Positions 1 to 7,534 are shown, counted from the first letter of the stretch. The stretch: 14,923 bases of DNA from an uncultured Actinomycetes bacterium (GCA_903953805.1 CAJBLC010000014.1:1-14923); one strand, 5' to 3'. Numbers and translations are program-made. Notes: generated by a model not told the origin, from the sequence alone.

Positions 1-1
1 A

Positions 2-1042
2 CTTCTCGAGCATTACAAAAATAATCCATCTGCCTGCGAACCGGCATCAGCTCGTAATGAAGTTGTTGCATTCCTTGAAGGTGAGGTTCAAGATCTCTCT
101 ATCTCGCGCTCTACCTTTGACTGGGGCATCCCAGTTCCGTGGGATACCAAGCAAGTTATCTATGTCTGGTTTGATGCACTTTTGAATTACGCAACGGCAG
201 TTGGTCTTGGCGATCCGACTGGATCTGCAGGTGCCGATAAGTTTGCAAAGACGTGGCCGGCAGATGTCCACCTGGTCGGAAAAGATATTCTGCGATTCCA
301 CGCAGTTATTTGGCCGGCGATGTTAATGGCAGCCGGATTGCCACTTCCTAAAAAGGTCTTTGCACATGGGTGGTTGCTTGTCGGCGGCGAGAAGATGTCG
401 AAATCAAAGCTCACCGGTATTGCTCCTTCAGACATTACCGATCACTTTGGTGTCGATGCCTTCCGTTATTACTTCTTACGCGCGATCCCATTTGGTTCTG
501 ATGGCTCATTCTCTTGGGAAGATATGAGCGCTCGTTACACCAGCGAACTCGCAAATGACTTTGGAAACCTGGCATCACGACTTATTGCCATGATCGAGAA
601 GTACTGCGAAGGCGCGATCCCTGCGATTGCCCATGATGCGGGCCTTGAAACAGCGCTTGCGGAGACGGTCGCGAAGGCTGATTCAGCAATGGTGGCGCTT
701 GATTTCCAAGGCGGAATCAATGCCATTATGGAATTCTGTAAGCGAGTCAATGGCTATGTCACCGAGAAAGAGCCATGGATCGCGGCAAAAGATGAGAGTC
801 GCACCAGTGAACTCATGGAGATTCTTTATAACACTGCAGACTCGATTCGCGCTCTTGCAGTACTACTTCACCCCGTTATGCCAGCGACCTGTGAAACTCT
901 CTGGGCAGCTTTGGGAATGCAATCTAATATTTCTGCTGAGAAGATCTCTGATGTTGCAACCTGGGGTCAGATCAAACCTGGCTCACGCGTAACAAAGGGA
1001 GCGGTGCTCTTCCCACGTCTTGAAGAGCCAGCGGCTAAGTAA
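2..1042 (+). CDS. metG: Methionyl-tRNA synthetase, C-terminal part (5' end outside window)
   Basis: Class I aminoacyl-tRNA synthetase that charges tRNA-Met with methionine in the cytosol. The reading frame is open from base 2, so the start, the HIGH motif and any zinc knuckle lie upstream; 346 residues are visible. Seen: the active-site segment VWFDALLNY (about residues 55-63), the KMSKS signature at bases 392-406 (residues 131-135) in the context GGEKMSKSK, then the helical anticodon-binding domain with ANDFGNLASRL and KEPWIAAK. The Trp at residue 259 corresponds to the anticodon-reading Trp of the family. The protein ends soon after this domain, so it lacks the C-terminal tRNA-binding extension of E. 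coli MetG and resembles the shorter actinobacterial form. tatD follows 9 bases downstream, which suggests cotranscription. A TTG inside the frame at base 182 is an internal Leu codon, not the start. Confidence 0.97.
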   Translation, partial: LLEHYKNNPSACEPASARNEVVAFLEGEVQDLSISRSTFDWGIPVPWDTKQVIYVWFDALLNYATAVGLGDPTGSAGADKFAKTWPADVHLVGKDILRFHAVIWPAMLMAAGLPLPKKVFAHGWLLVGGEKMSKSKLTGIAPSDITDHFGVDAFRYYFLRAIPFGSDGSFSWEDMSARYTSELANDFGNLASRLIAMIEKYCEGAIPAIAHDAGLETALAETVAKADSAMVALDFQGGINAIMEFCKRVNGYVTEKEPWIAAKDESRTSELMEILYNTADSIRALAVLLHPVMPATCETLWAALGMQSNISAEKISDVATWGQIKPGSRVTKGAVLFPRLEEPAAK

Positions 1043-1051
1043 GGCGCGCCA

Positions 1052-1912
1052 TTGAGTTCAGAACGATTTGGATTAGAGAAGGAACGCCTCCCTGCGCCAC
1101 TTCCTGAAAAACTTAATCGTCCCTGCGTTGATGTCCATGCACATATTGAATTAGTAACAGAGTCTGAGCCAGATTCAGATTTGGTAAGAGATGTCCTCGA
1201 CCAAGCAGCGAGCGTTGGTATCGATCGCGTTGTTCAAGTTGGCTACTCGGCTTCTCAATCGGAGTGGGGCGTCAAAATGGCCCATGCATTTCCCGGTCGA
1301 GTCCTTGCGGCAGTCGCTCTCCATCCCAATGAAGCACCGGTTGTTGATGATCTCGAAGCGCATTTAGCCCGGATTGAAAAACTTGCAACCGATCCACGCG
1401 TTCGAGGAATCGGTGAAACTGGTTTAGATTTCTTTAGAACCGCACCAGAGTTACAAGAGAAACAAAAATATTCATTCCGGCGTCATATCGCTTTAGCGAA
1501 GAGCGTTAATAAGGCGCTCATCATCCATGACCGCGATGCCCATCGGGCAGTTCTTGATACTTTGGTTGAAGAGGGCGCTCCCGATATCACGATCTTCCAT
1601 TGTTACTCCGGCGATGCCGAGATGGCTCGGGAGTGCATTGAGAAGGGCTATATCCTCTCTTTTGCCGGCACTGTTACCTTTAAGAACGCTCCTGCCTTGC
1701 GTGAAGCGGTAAATCTTGTCCCTATTGAACAATTGCTGGTCGAGACTGATTCGCCATTCTTAACCCCAACTCCGCATCGTGGATTGATGAATACACCTGC
1801 TCAGATTCCAACAATTCTCCGCCTCATCGCTGATGAGCGAGACCAGGATCTGGATGAGCTTTGTGATGCAATATCGGCAAATGCAGAGCGCCTCTTTGGG
1901 TCATTCGCTTAA
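1052..1912 (+). CDS. tatD: TatD-family metal-dependent hydrolase/DNase
   Basis: TIM-barrel amidohydrolase-type nuclease of the TatD family; characterised members are 3'-5' exonucleases acting on DNA or RNA, but the substrate here cannot be read from sequence. All expected metal ligands are present: HxH (H29, H31 in VDVHAHIE), E122 in GIGETGLDFF, H159 in LIIHDRDAH, H183 in IFHCYSGD and D233 in VETDSPFLTP. The 286-residue length is slightly above the usual 255-280 because about 20 extra residues precede the first metal motif. The chosen start is TTG, 9 bases after the metG stop, with only a weak AAGG upstream; no better start precedes the HxH motif. The stop codon overlaps the rsmA start by one base (TAATG), which implies translational coupling. 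The metG-tatD-rsmA order is standard in Actinobacteria. Confidence 0.93.
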   Translation: MSSERFGLEKERLPAPLPEKLNRPCVDVHAHIELVTESEPDSDLVRDVLDQAASVGIDRVVQVGYSASQSEWGVKMAHAFPGRVLAAVALHPNEAPVVDDLEAHLARIEKLATDPRVRGIGETGLDFFRTAPELQEKQKYSFRRHIALAKSVNKALIIHDRDAHRAVLDTLVEEGAPDITIFHCYSGDAEMARECIEKGYILSFAGTVTFKNAPALREAVNLVPIEQLLVETDSPFLTPTPHRGLMNTPAQIPTILRLIADERDQDLDELCDAISANAERLFGSFA

Positions 1913-2751
1913 TGTCAGGCCTACTCGGAGCAGCTGAAATTCGCGAGATAGCGGCGCGAATTGGTGTCAATCCCACGAAGAAACTTGGTCAGAACTTTGT
2001 CGTCGATGCCAACACATGCCGACGGATCGTGAAGAGTGCGGATGTAGTTGAGAGCGATGTCGCTCTTGAGATTGGTCCTGGGCTTGGCTCGTTAACACTC
2101 GCACTCTTAGAGATTGCCAAAGAAGTTGTTGTTGTTGAAATTGATGAACGTTTGGCAGCCGAACTTCCGCAGACGGTAGAGCGCCATGACTTTGATCTGA
2201 ACCGACTCACCGTTGTTACTCAAGATGCCATGACAGTTGATTCTCTTCCGCTCGCGCCAACAGTGCTCGTTGCAAATCTCCCGTACAACATCTCGGTACC
2301 GGTTCTCCTTCGATTTATGGAGAAGTTCCCAACTCTTCGTTCGGGAGTTGTCATGGTGCAAAGTGAAGTGGCGGATCGATTAGTCGCAACGCCAGGTAGC
2401 AAGAATTATGGTTCACCTTCCGTGAAGGCAACGTGGTGGGCCGATATGTCCCCGGCAGGAACTGTCGGTCGATCGATCTTCTGGCCAGTTCCTAATGTTG
2501 ACTCATCACTTGTTCGTTTCGTCCGCCATGAAGCTGCGGGGGATGAGGCGCTTCGCCTCAAGACCTTTGACGTTATCGATGCGGCATTTGCCCAACGTCG
2601 AAAGATGTTGCGCGGTGCACTCTCCGAACTCTGCGGTGGAAGCGCAGCCGCCTCCGAGATCATTACGGCAGCGGGCGTCGACCCAACGACGAGGGGCGAG
2701 GCGCTCTTACTTCCGGATTTCATCAGAATAGCGAGCCAACTTTCACTATAG
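1912..2751 (+). CDS. rsmA: 16S rRNA (adenine1518-N6/adenine1519-N6)-dimethyltransferase
   Basis: RsmA/KsgA uses S-adenosylmethionine to dimethylate the two adjacent adenines in the helix 45 loop of 16S rRNA, a late 30S assembly step; its loss gives kasugamycin resistance in known bacteria. Seen: KKLGQNFVVD at the N-terminus, SAM motif I EIGPGLGS (53-60), the acidic VEID (75-78), QDAM (104-107), catalytic motif IV NLPYNI (122-127), then the C-terminal FWPVPNVDSSLVRF and FAQRRKMLRGAL segments. The length of 279 residues is normal. The ATG overlaps the tatD stop by one base, so initiation is probably coupled to tatD translation. ispE follows after 10 bases. In Mycobacterium an rpf gene sits between tatD and ksgA; here it is absent. 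Confidence 0.96.
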   Translation: MSGLLGAAEIREIAARIGVNPTKKLGQNFVVDANTCRRIVKSADVVESDVALEIGPGLGSLTLALLEIAKEVVVVEIDERLAAELPQTVERHDFDLNRLTVVTQDAMTVDSLPLAPTVLVANLPYNISVPVLLRFMEKFPTLRSGVVMVQSEVADRLVATPGSKNYGSPSVKATWWADMSPAGTVGRSIFWPVPNVDSSLVRFVRHEAAGDEALRLKTFDVIDAAFAQRRKMLRGALSELCGGSAAASEIITAAGVDPTTRGEALLLPDFIRIASQLSL

Positions 2752-2761
2752 GCTAGCGAGC

Positions 2762-3682
2762 ATGAGGCAGAGCGGCGTTGTTATCCGAGTACCTGGAAAG
2801 GTAAATCTCGGGCTCTCGGTCGGCCCCCTCGATAGCGATGGCTATCACGAGTTAGTGACGGTCTTTCAAGCAATCTCCCTCTATGACGATGTCACCGTGA
2901 AATTCGGTGAAGCTGGCGCAGGAATAACGTTGAGCGCATCTGGATCTACCGCAACAGGAGTTCCACTCGACTCCACCAATCTTGCCTACCGCGCTGCAGA
3001 TCTCATGGTTGCGCGATATCAACTCGACAGCGATATCGATATTCACTTGCAGAAGGAGATTCCAGTTGCCGGTGGAATGGCTGGCGGTAGCGCAGATGCT
3101 GCAGGAGTCATCGTCGGTATCGATGCGCTCTTTGAACTTGGACTCTCACGCGATGAGTTGCAGAAGATCGGCGCGGAACTTGGAAGTGACGTTCCATTTG
3201 GTATCGCAGGGGGAACGGCAATTGGACGCGGCCGTGGTGATCAACTCACGCCAGTTCTTGCGCAGGGGAGTTATCAATGGGTCTTAGCCTTGTCTAATAG
3301 CGGGCTCTCAACGCCATCTGTTTATGGTGAGTGTGACCGGTTGCGTGAAGGTCTAACGATTTCAAAGCCAACAGCTAATGATGCATTGCTTCAAGCGCTT
3401 CGTGCCGGAGATGCAAAAGAACTCGGCCGTTCGTTAAGCAATGACTTGCAAAGTGCCGCATGTTCGTTACGACCCGCACTTCGATTAGTTCTTGATGTTG
3501 GACATGATTATGGTGCACTTGGTTGCATCGTCTCTGGATCTGGACCAACAGTCGCCTTTCTCGTTGAAGATGAAGAGAAGGCGCTTGACCTTACGGTTGC
3601 TCTCAGTGCAAGTGGAGTTGTTGCAGGAGTTGCTCGTGCTAGCGGTCCAACACATGGTGCACGAAGGATCAGCAGTTTCTAG
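2762..3682 (+). CDS. ispE: 4-diphosphocytidyl-2-C-methyl-D-erythritol kinase
   Basis: GHMP-family kinase of the methylerythritol phosphate pathway; it phosphorylates the 2-hydroxyl of CDP-ME with ATP on the way to IPP and DMAPP. Seen: N-terminal substrate motif PGKVNLGL with K13 and N15, the conserved DGYHELVTVFQAISLYD block, the glycine-rich ATP loop PVAGGMAGGSADAAG (about 101-115), GSDVPF carrying the probable catalytic Asp D143, and the C-terminal SGSGPTVAF loop. The 306-residue length is normal for actinobacterial IspE. The ATG lies 10 bases after the rsmA stop, with only a poor Shine-Dalgarno match, so coupling from rsmA is likely. The next gene starts 2 bases after the stop. Its presence implies that the organism makes isoprenoids by the non-mevalonate route. 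Confidence 0.96.
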   Translation: MRQSGVVIRVPGKVNLGLSVGPLDSDGYHELVTVFQAISLYDDVTVKFGEAGAGITLSASGSTATGVPLDSTNLAYRAADLMVARYQLDSDIDIHLQKEIPVAGGMAGGSADAAGVIVGIDALFELGLSRDELQKIGAELGSDVPFGIAGGTAIGRGRGDQLTPVLAQGSYQWVLALSNSGLSTPSVYGECDRLREGLTISKPTANDALLQALRAGDAKELGRSLSNDLQSAACSLRPALRLVLDVGHDYGALGCIVSGSGPTVAFLVEDEEKALDLTVALSASGVVAGVARASGPTHGARRISSF

Positions 3683-3684
3683 AG

Positions 3685-4935
3685 ATGGGTCTATCCATGA
3701 AATCAACACTTGGTAGCAGCGGCAGTACGCCATTTGGTGAGAGTTATTTGAAGGCAGAAGCGCTATCACTGATTTCATTTGCACAAGGTTCAAAACTCGC
3801 CACGGGTGGATTTGGATATCTCGATAGCTCCGGGAAGGTAGATCCCACCAAGCCATTAGAAGCCTGGATTAACTGCCGAATGACGCAGGTCTTTGGCCTG
3901 GCCGAGCTCACCGGGTTGGCCGCGGGTCGTTCCTATGTTGAGCATGGAGTCAATGGTTTGCTCGATCTCTTTGAAGACAAAGTCCATGGCGGCTTCTTCA
4001 ATGCGGTAGAAAGTTCTGGCAACCCGGCGAATGGCGAGAAGCTCGCCTACGATCACGTCTTTGTCATGCTCGCCGCTGCAACAGCGCTAAAAGTTGGAGT
4101 GCCCCGTGCTGAGGAACTCTTTGCGAAGATCGACCGAATCATTGATGAGAAGTTTTGGGACTCCAACTTCCAGATGATGCATAACAACTGGAGCCAAGAT
4201 TTCTCAACGCTGGATATCTATCACGGGATCAATTCCAATATGCACGCAGTAGAGGCTCTGGTGGCTGCGTATGAAGTTACTCTGGACGAGAAGTACCGAG
4301 AGCGGGCCTTTGCTATCTGCAAGCGCGCAGTTGATCAATTCGCAAAGGGCCATGAGTGGTTGCTCCCAGAACACTTTGATGAGAAGTGGAACGTTGAAGC
4401 CGAGTACAACAAAGATCATCCAGCAGATCGTTTTAAGCCATATGGCGTAACAATTGGACATCTCTTTGAGTGGTCGCGGTTAGCGTTGCAATTAAAGTTC
4501 ATTGCCCGTGAAGGTGAAGATCTTGAATGGATTGATGAAGGCGCTGCTGCTCTCTACGACGTCGCAAAGAGATTTGGCTGGGGTGCCGATGGAAGTGATG
4601 GCTTCATCTACACCATGGATTGGCATAAGCAGCCAGTAGTGACGGCGCGGATGCATTGGGTGGCAGCCGAGGCAGTCATGACGGCTTTCACGCTCTGGCA
4701 CTTCACTCATGAGAGTCGCTATATGGATGATTACAACGCATGGTGGAGCTATATAGATCTGCATGTACTCGATAAAAAGTCTGGGTCATGGAAACACGAA
4801 CTCGACTCGCACCATCAGGTTGTGACTGCAACGTGGCCAGGAAAGCCCGATGTGTATCACGCATTTAATGCCTGCCTCCTGGGGATGTATGAGATGACCG
4901 CCAGTTTTGTAGGGCTGGCTGGGCAGGGGAGATAA
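3685..4935 (+). CDS. AGE-family sugar isomerase/epimerase, YihS-like
   Basis: Alpha/alpha-barrel protein of the N-acylglucosamine 2-epimerase superfamily, 416 residues. By recalled similarity it fits E. coli/Salmonella YihS (about 413 residues; an aldose-ketose isomerase acting on mannose and sulfoquinovose) better than true GlcNAc epimerases. Landmarks line up at a nearly constant offset from YihS: R65 in WINCRM, H187 in NSNMHAVEA, R249 in ADRFKPYG, H259 and E262 in IGHLFEW, and H392 in DVYHAFN. H259 and H392 match the proposed acid/base histidine pair. Other conserved blocks are TGGFGYL, HGGFF, YNKDHPADRF and DGSDGFIYTMDW. There is no signal peptide, so it is cytosolic. It starts 2 bases after ispE; an in-frame ATG at 3697 would give 412 residues and is equally plausible. 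D-mannose isomerase is a strong alternative; family is secure, substrate is not. Confidence 0.85.
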   Translation: MGLSMKSTLGSSGSTPFGESYLKAEALSLISFAQGSKLATGGFGYLDSSGKVDPTKPLEAWINCRMTQVFGLAELTGLAAGRSYVEHGVNGLLDLFEDKVHGGFFNAVESSGNPANGEKLAYDHVFVMLAAATALKVGVPRAEELFAKIDRIIDEKFWDSNFQMMHNNWSQDFSTLDIYHGINSNMHAVEALVAAYEVTLDEKYRERAFAICKRAVDQFAKGHEWLLPEHFDEKWNVEAEYNKDHPADRFKPYGVTIGHLFEWSRLALQLKFIAREGEDLEWIDEGAAALYDVAKRFGWGADGSDGFIYTMDWHKQPVVTARMHWVAAEAVMTAFTLWHFTHESRYMDDYNAWWSYIDLHVLDKKSGSWKHELDSHHQVVTATWPGKPDVYHAFNACLLGMYEMTASFVGLAGQGR

Positions 4936-4948
4936 CCTGCCTAGTTTT
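4919..4948 (+). terminator. Candidate Rho-independent terminator overlapping the isomerase stop codon
   Basis: Bases 4919-4927 (CTGGGCAGG) pair with 4936-4944 (CCTGCCTAG): nine base pairs, one of them G-U, with an 8-base loop. A TTTT tract follows directly at 4945-4948. The TAA of the upstream isomerase gene (4933-4935) lies in the loop. The strong stem and the position at the end of a tight operon support a terminator. The short T tract and possible cover by the terminating ribosome are the reasons for caution. Confidence 0.62.
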
Positions 4949-4976
4949 GGTGATCTGGGCTCCCATGAGGGAGAAT
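4947..4976 (+). promoter_or_regulatory. Tentative promoter for tRNA-Gln
   Basis: TTGGTG (4947-4952) and GAGAAT (4971-4976) are separated by 18 bases in the only space available between the upstream terminator and the tRNA. The -10 matches TATAAT at four of six positions but lacks the first T. Transcription would begin very close to the mature tRNA 5' end at 4983. The match is weak; the call rests mostly on position. Confidence 0.25.
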
Positions 4977-4982
4977 TCAGGT

Positions 4983-5057
4983 TCCGCCATTGTGTAGTGG
5001 CTAGCACATGGGCCTTTGAAGCCCAGGGTCCAGGATCGATACCTGGTGGCGGAGCCA
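4983..5057 (+). tRNA. tRNA-Gln (anticodon UUG), CCA encoded
   Basis: A full cloverleaf can be folded. Acceptor 4983-4989 (TCCGCCA) pairs with 5047-5053 (TGGCGGA). The D stem is GTG/CAC (4992-4994 with 5005-5007), with the loop GG pair at 4999-5000. The anticodon stem is TGGGC/GCCCA (5009-5013 with 5021-5025), with loop CTTTGAA and anticodon TTG at 5016-5018. The variable region has 4 bases. The T stem is CCAGG/CCTGG (5030-5034 with 5042-5046). U1-A72 and discriminator G73 (5054) fit bacterial tRNA-Gln, and CCA is encoded at 5055-5057. The T-loop reads ATCGATA, so position 54 is A instead of the near-universal T, and position 60 is A. glmU begins 66 bases downstream with no obvious terminator between. 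Confidence 0.96.
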
Positions 5058-5075
5058 ATCCGCAGTAAATAGACT
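5047..5075 (+). promoter_or_regulatory. Possible glmU promoter with TAGACT -10
   Basis: TAGACT at 5070-5075 is a good actinobacterial-type -10 (TAnnnT). A -35 at 17-base spacing would be TGGCGG (5047-5052), a poor match that lies in the acceptor stem of the tRNA gene. It would give a leader of about 40 bases before the GTG at 5124. Read-through from the tRNA promoter is the alternative. Confidence 0.3.
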
Positions 5076-5123
5076 CACCCCAGAAGGCCGCATTTCAGAC
5101 TCTTCAGCATTGATGGGAGGAAC

Positions 5124-6551
5124 GTGAACAACCCAGATGTTGTGATCGTCCTCGCCGCTGGTGAAGGCACGCGCATGAAGTCCTCAGTCTCAAAGGTTCT
5201 CCACCCGATTGCTGGCCGCACCATTCTCGGTCACGTCCTCGAAGCAGTAAAGCCACTTCAGGCGAAGGAACTTCGCGTTGTCATTGGCGCCCACAAAGAA
5301 GCGGTCCAAGAGCACCTCACACAGATCGCCCCAACAGCCACTTCGGTCTATCAAGCGGAGCGCAATGGAACCGGTCATGCCGTTCAACTCGCGCTCGCAG
5401 GAGCTGCAACCACTGGTTCAGTTCTTATCCTTGCCGGAGATACCCCATTACTTTCAGCGCAAACTCTTAAAGAGTTTGTTGCCATTCACTATGCAAATAA
5501 CAGCAGCGCCTCAGTCTTAACGGCAGATCTTCCAGATCCCTTTGGGTATGGCCGCATCGTTCGCGATGATGAAGGAGCGATCTCGCGCATTGTCGAAGAG
5601 CGTGACGCAACTGAAGATGAGAAGGCAATCTCCGAAATTAATGCCGGCGTTTATCTCTTTGATAACAGTGCGCTTCGCGAAGCCTGTGCGAAACTCTCAA
5701 AAGATAATTCACAGGGCGAGCTTTATCTCACTGACGTAATTGCACTGATCAAAGAAGCGGGCAAGGTTGCGCTCGCTGTCAGAACTAACGATTACAACGA
5801 GATTCTTGGAATCAACGATCGCTCTCAACTTGCAGAGTGCACCATGATCATGCGCGACATTATCAATGACCGCATCATGAAGTCAGGGGTCACGATTATT
5901 GATCCAACGACCACGTGGATTGATGTGGATGCGACGATTGCCAATGATGTGACGATTCATCCAGGTTCAGTTATCTCTGGTTCGACATCGATTGAAAGTG
6001 GCGCCGTTATTGGACCGCGCACCACACTCAATAATGTGATTGTGAAGGCCGGAGCGAAGGTCATTGAATCGACCTGTTCGGATTCTGAGATCGGCGCAGA
6101 AGCAAACGTTGGGCCATATTCATTCTTACGCCCTGGGACGAAACTTGCCGCAAAGGCTAAAGCTGGCGCCTATGTTGAGATCAAGAATTCGACTATCGGT
6201 GAGGGCTCGAAGGTTCCACATCTCTCATATGTCGGTGATGCCACTATCGGATCAGGTACCAATATCGGTGCGGCCACGATCTTCGTCAATTACGACGGGG
6301 TTGAGAAGCACCAGACGACTGTTGGCAATGAGGTCCGAATCGGTAGCGACACCATGCTCGTGGCTCCAGTAACTATCGGCGATGGCGCCTATACCGCTGC
6401 CGGGTCGATTATTACCGAAGATGTTCCGGCCGGATCGATCGGCGTTGCTCGTGCAAAGCAGCGCAATGTCTTAGGGTGGGTACTACGCAAGAGAGCAGGC
6501 AGTTCCTCTGCCGAAGCCGCTAAGCGCGCAGGCGCAACCGAAAGGGAATAA
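5124..6551 (+). CDS. glmU: Bifunctional GlcNAc-1-P uridyltransferase / glucosamine-1-P acetyltransferase
   Basis: GlmU performs the last two steps to UDP-GlcNAc, the precursor of peptidoglycan: acetyl transfer to GlcN-1-P, then UMP transfer. The N-terminal pyrophosphorylase domain (about 1-230) has the LAAGEGTRMKS loop (10-20), QAERNGTGHA (77-86) and AGDTPLL (104-110, with D106 the likely metal ligand). The C-terminal left-handed beta-helix (about 255-450) has hexapeptide repeats, FLRPGTKL, the acetyltransferase His H366 in KVPHLSYVGD, and NYDG (389-392). It ends in a flexible Ala/Ser/Lys-rich tail like mycobacterial GlmU. Total length is 475 residues. The start is GTG at 5124, with GGGAGG ending only 3 bases upstream, which is unusually close; an ATG at 5113 runs into a stop and is excluded. 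prs follows after 2 bases, as in other Actinobacteria. Confidence 0.97.
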   Translation: MNNPDVVIVLAAGEGTRMKSSVSKVLHPIAGRTILGHVLEAVKPLQAKELRVVIGAHKEAVQEHLTQIAPTATSVYQAERNGTGHAVQLALAGAATTGSVLILAGDTPLLSAQTLKEFVAIHYANNSSASVLTADLPDPFGYGRIVRDDEGAISRIVEERDATEDEKAISEINAGVYLFDNSALREACAKLSKDNSQGELYLTDVIALIKEAGKVALAVRTNDYNEILGINDRSQLAECTMIMRDIINDRIMKSGVTIIDPTTTWIDVDATIANDVTIHPGSVISGSTSIESGAVIGPRTTLNNVIVKAGAKVIESTCSDSEIGAEANVGPYSFLRPGTKLAAKAKAGAYVEIKNSTIGEGSKVPHLSYVGDATIGSGTNIGAATIFVNYDGVEKHQTTVGNEVRIGSDTMLVAPVTIGDGAYTAAGSIITEDVPAGSIGVARAKQRNVLGWVLRKRAGSSSAEAAKRAGATERE

Positions 6552-6553
6552 GA

Positions 6554-7534
6554 ATGAGCGAACTTCGTCTCACATCTGAGAAGCGCCTCCGTATCTTTAC
6601 CGGACGCGGCTATCCAGAGCTCGCTGACGAGGTCGCCACCGAACTCGGTATTCCTATTACTCCCACATCTGCATACGACTTTGCAAATGGCGAGATCTTC
6701 GTTCGCTTTGAAGAGAGCGTTCGCGGTTCAGATGCCTTTGTTATTCAATCTCACGCTGCACCAGTGAACAAGCAGATCATGGAGCAGTTGATCATGGTCG
6801 ATGCACTCAAGCGCGCATCTGCAAAGCGCATCACCGTTGTTGCACCGTTCTATGGATATGCCCGTCAAGATAAGAAGCACCGCGGTCGTGAGCCAATCTC
6901 TGCACGTTTGATGGCCGATCTCTTTAAGACAGCAGGAGCTGATCGCTTGATGGTCGTCGATCTTCACACATCACAGATCCAAGGCTTCTTTGATGGACCA
7001 GTAGATCATCTCTTCGCACTTCCACTGCTCACCGATTATGTCGGCCGCAAAGTTGATCGCAGCAAACTCACTATCGTTTCACCAGATTCAGGTCGCGTTC
7101 GCGTTGCCGAACGTTGGTCGGACATGCTCGGTGGTTGCCCAATTGCATTCATCCATAAGATGCGTGATCCACGGATTCCAAATGAAGCAAAGGTCGGCAA
7201 GGTCGTTGGTGATGTGAAGGGTCAGACCTGCATCGTTATCGATGACATGATCGATACCGCTGGAACAATCTGCAAGGCAGTCGATGCCCTCTTCGATGAA
7301 GGCGCTGCTGAAGTTATCGTTGCTGCAACACACGCAGTTCTCTCCGGCCCTGCAGTTGAGCGCCTCAAGGCGAGCCGCGTTAGCGAAGTGGTTGTAACCA
7401 ATACCTTGCCAATCCCAGAAGAGTCTCGCTTTGATCGCCTCACTGTCCTCTCCATTGCACCGCTCTTGGGCCGCGCAATCCGTGAGGTCTTCGAGGATGG
7501 CTCAGTTACCAGCCTCTTCGACGGCCACAGCTAA
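6554..7534 (+). CDS. prs: Ribose-phosphate pyrophosphokinase (PRPP synthetase)
   Basis: Cytosolic enzyme that transfers pyrophosphate from ATP to ribose-5-phosphate to form PRPP for purine, pyrimidine, histidine, tryptophan and, in Actinobacteria, arabinan-precursor synthesis. It is a 326-residue class I enzyme. Seen: DFANGEIFVRF near the N-terminus, the ATP-binding YGYARQDKKHRGREPIS (100-116), the metal-binding DLHTSQIQGFF (136-146), SPDSGRVRVAE (166-176), and the PRPP loop VIDDMIDTAGT (228-238). The ATG is 2 bases after the glmU stop, with AAGGGA at 6542-6547 as ribosome binding site inside the end of glmU, so the two genes are cotranscribed. A hairpin with a T tract follows about 20 bases after the stop. 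Confidence 0.97.
   Translation: MSELRLTSEKRLRIFTGRGYPELADEVATELGIPITPTSAYDFANGEIFVRFEESVRGSDAFVIQSHAAPVNKQIMEQLIMVDALKRASAKRITVVAPFYGYARQDKKHRGREPISARLMADLFKTAGADRLMVVDLHTSQIQGFFDGPVDHLFALPLLTDYVGRKVDRSKLTIVSPDSGRVRVAERWSDMLGGCPIAFIHKMRDPRIPNEAKVGKVVGDVKGQTCIVIDDMIDTAGTICKAVDALFDEGAAEVIVAATHAVLSGPAVERLKASRVSEVVVTNTLPIPEESRFDRLTVLSIAPLLGRAIREVFEDGSVTSLFDGHS

Noticed and set aside
1043..1050. GGCGCGCC palindrome between metG and tatD
   Set aside because: An 8-base palindrome can occur by chance, no second copy or flanking structure was noticed, and it is more likely part of a short spacer than an operator.
2406..2723. 105-codon minus-strand frame opposite rsmA
   Set aside because: It is the mirror of a conserved methyltransferase C-terminal domain and has no independent support.
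4960..4973. CTCCC-ATGA-GGGAG hairpin upstream of tRNA-Gln
   Set aside because: The 5-bp stem has no T tract after it and would sit between the putative -35 and -10, so neither a terminator nor a confident operator can be claimed.
4786..5058. 90-codon minus-strand frame crossing the isomerase end and tRNA-Gln
   Set aside because: It runs antisense through a tRNA gene and a terminator and resembles no protein; it is a frame artefact.
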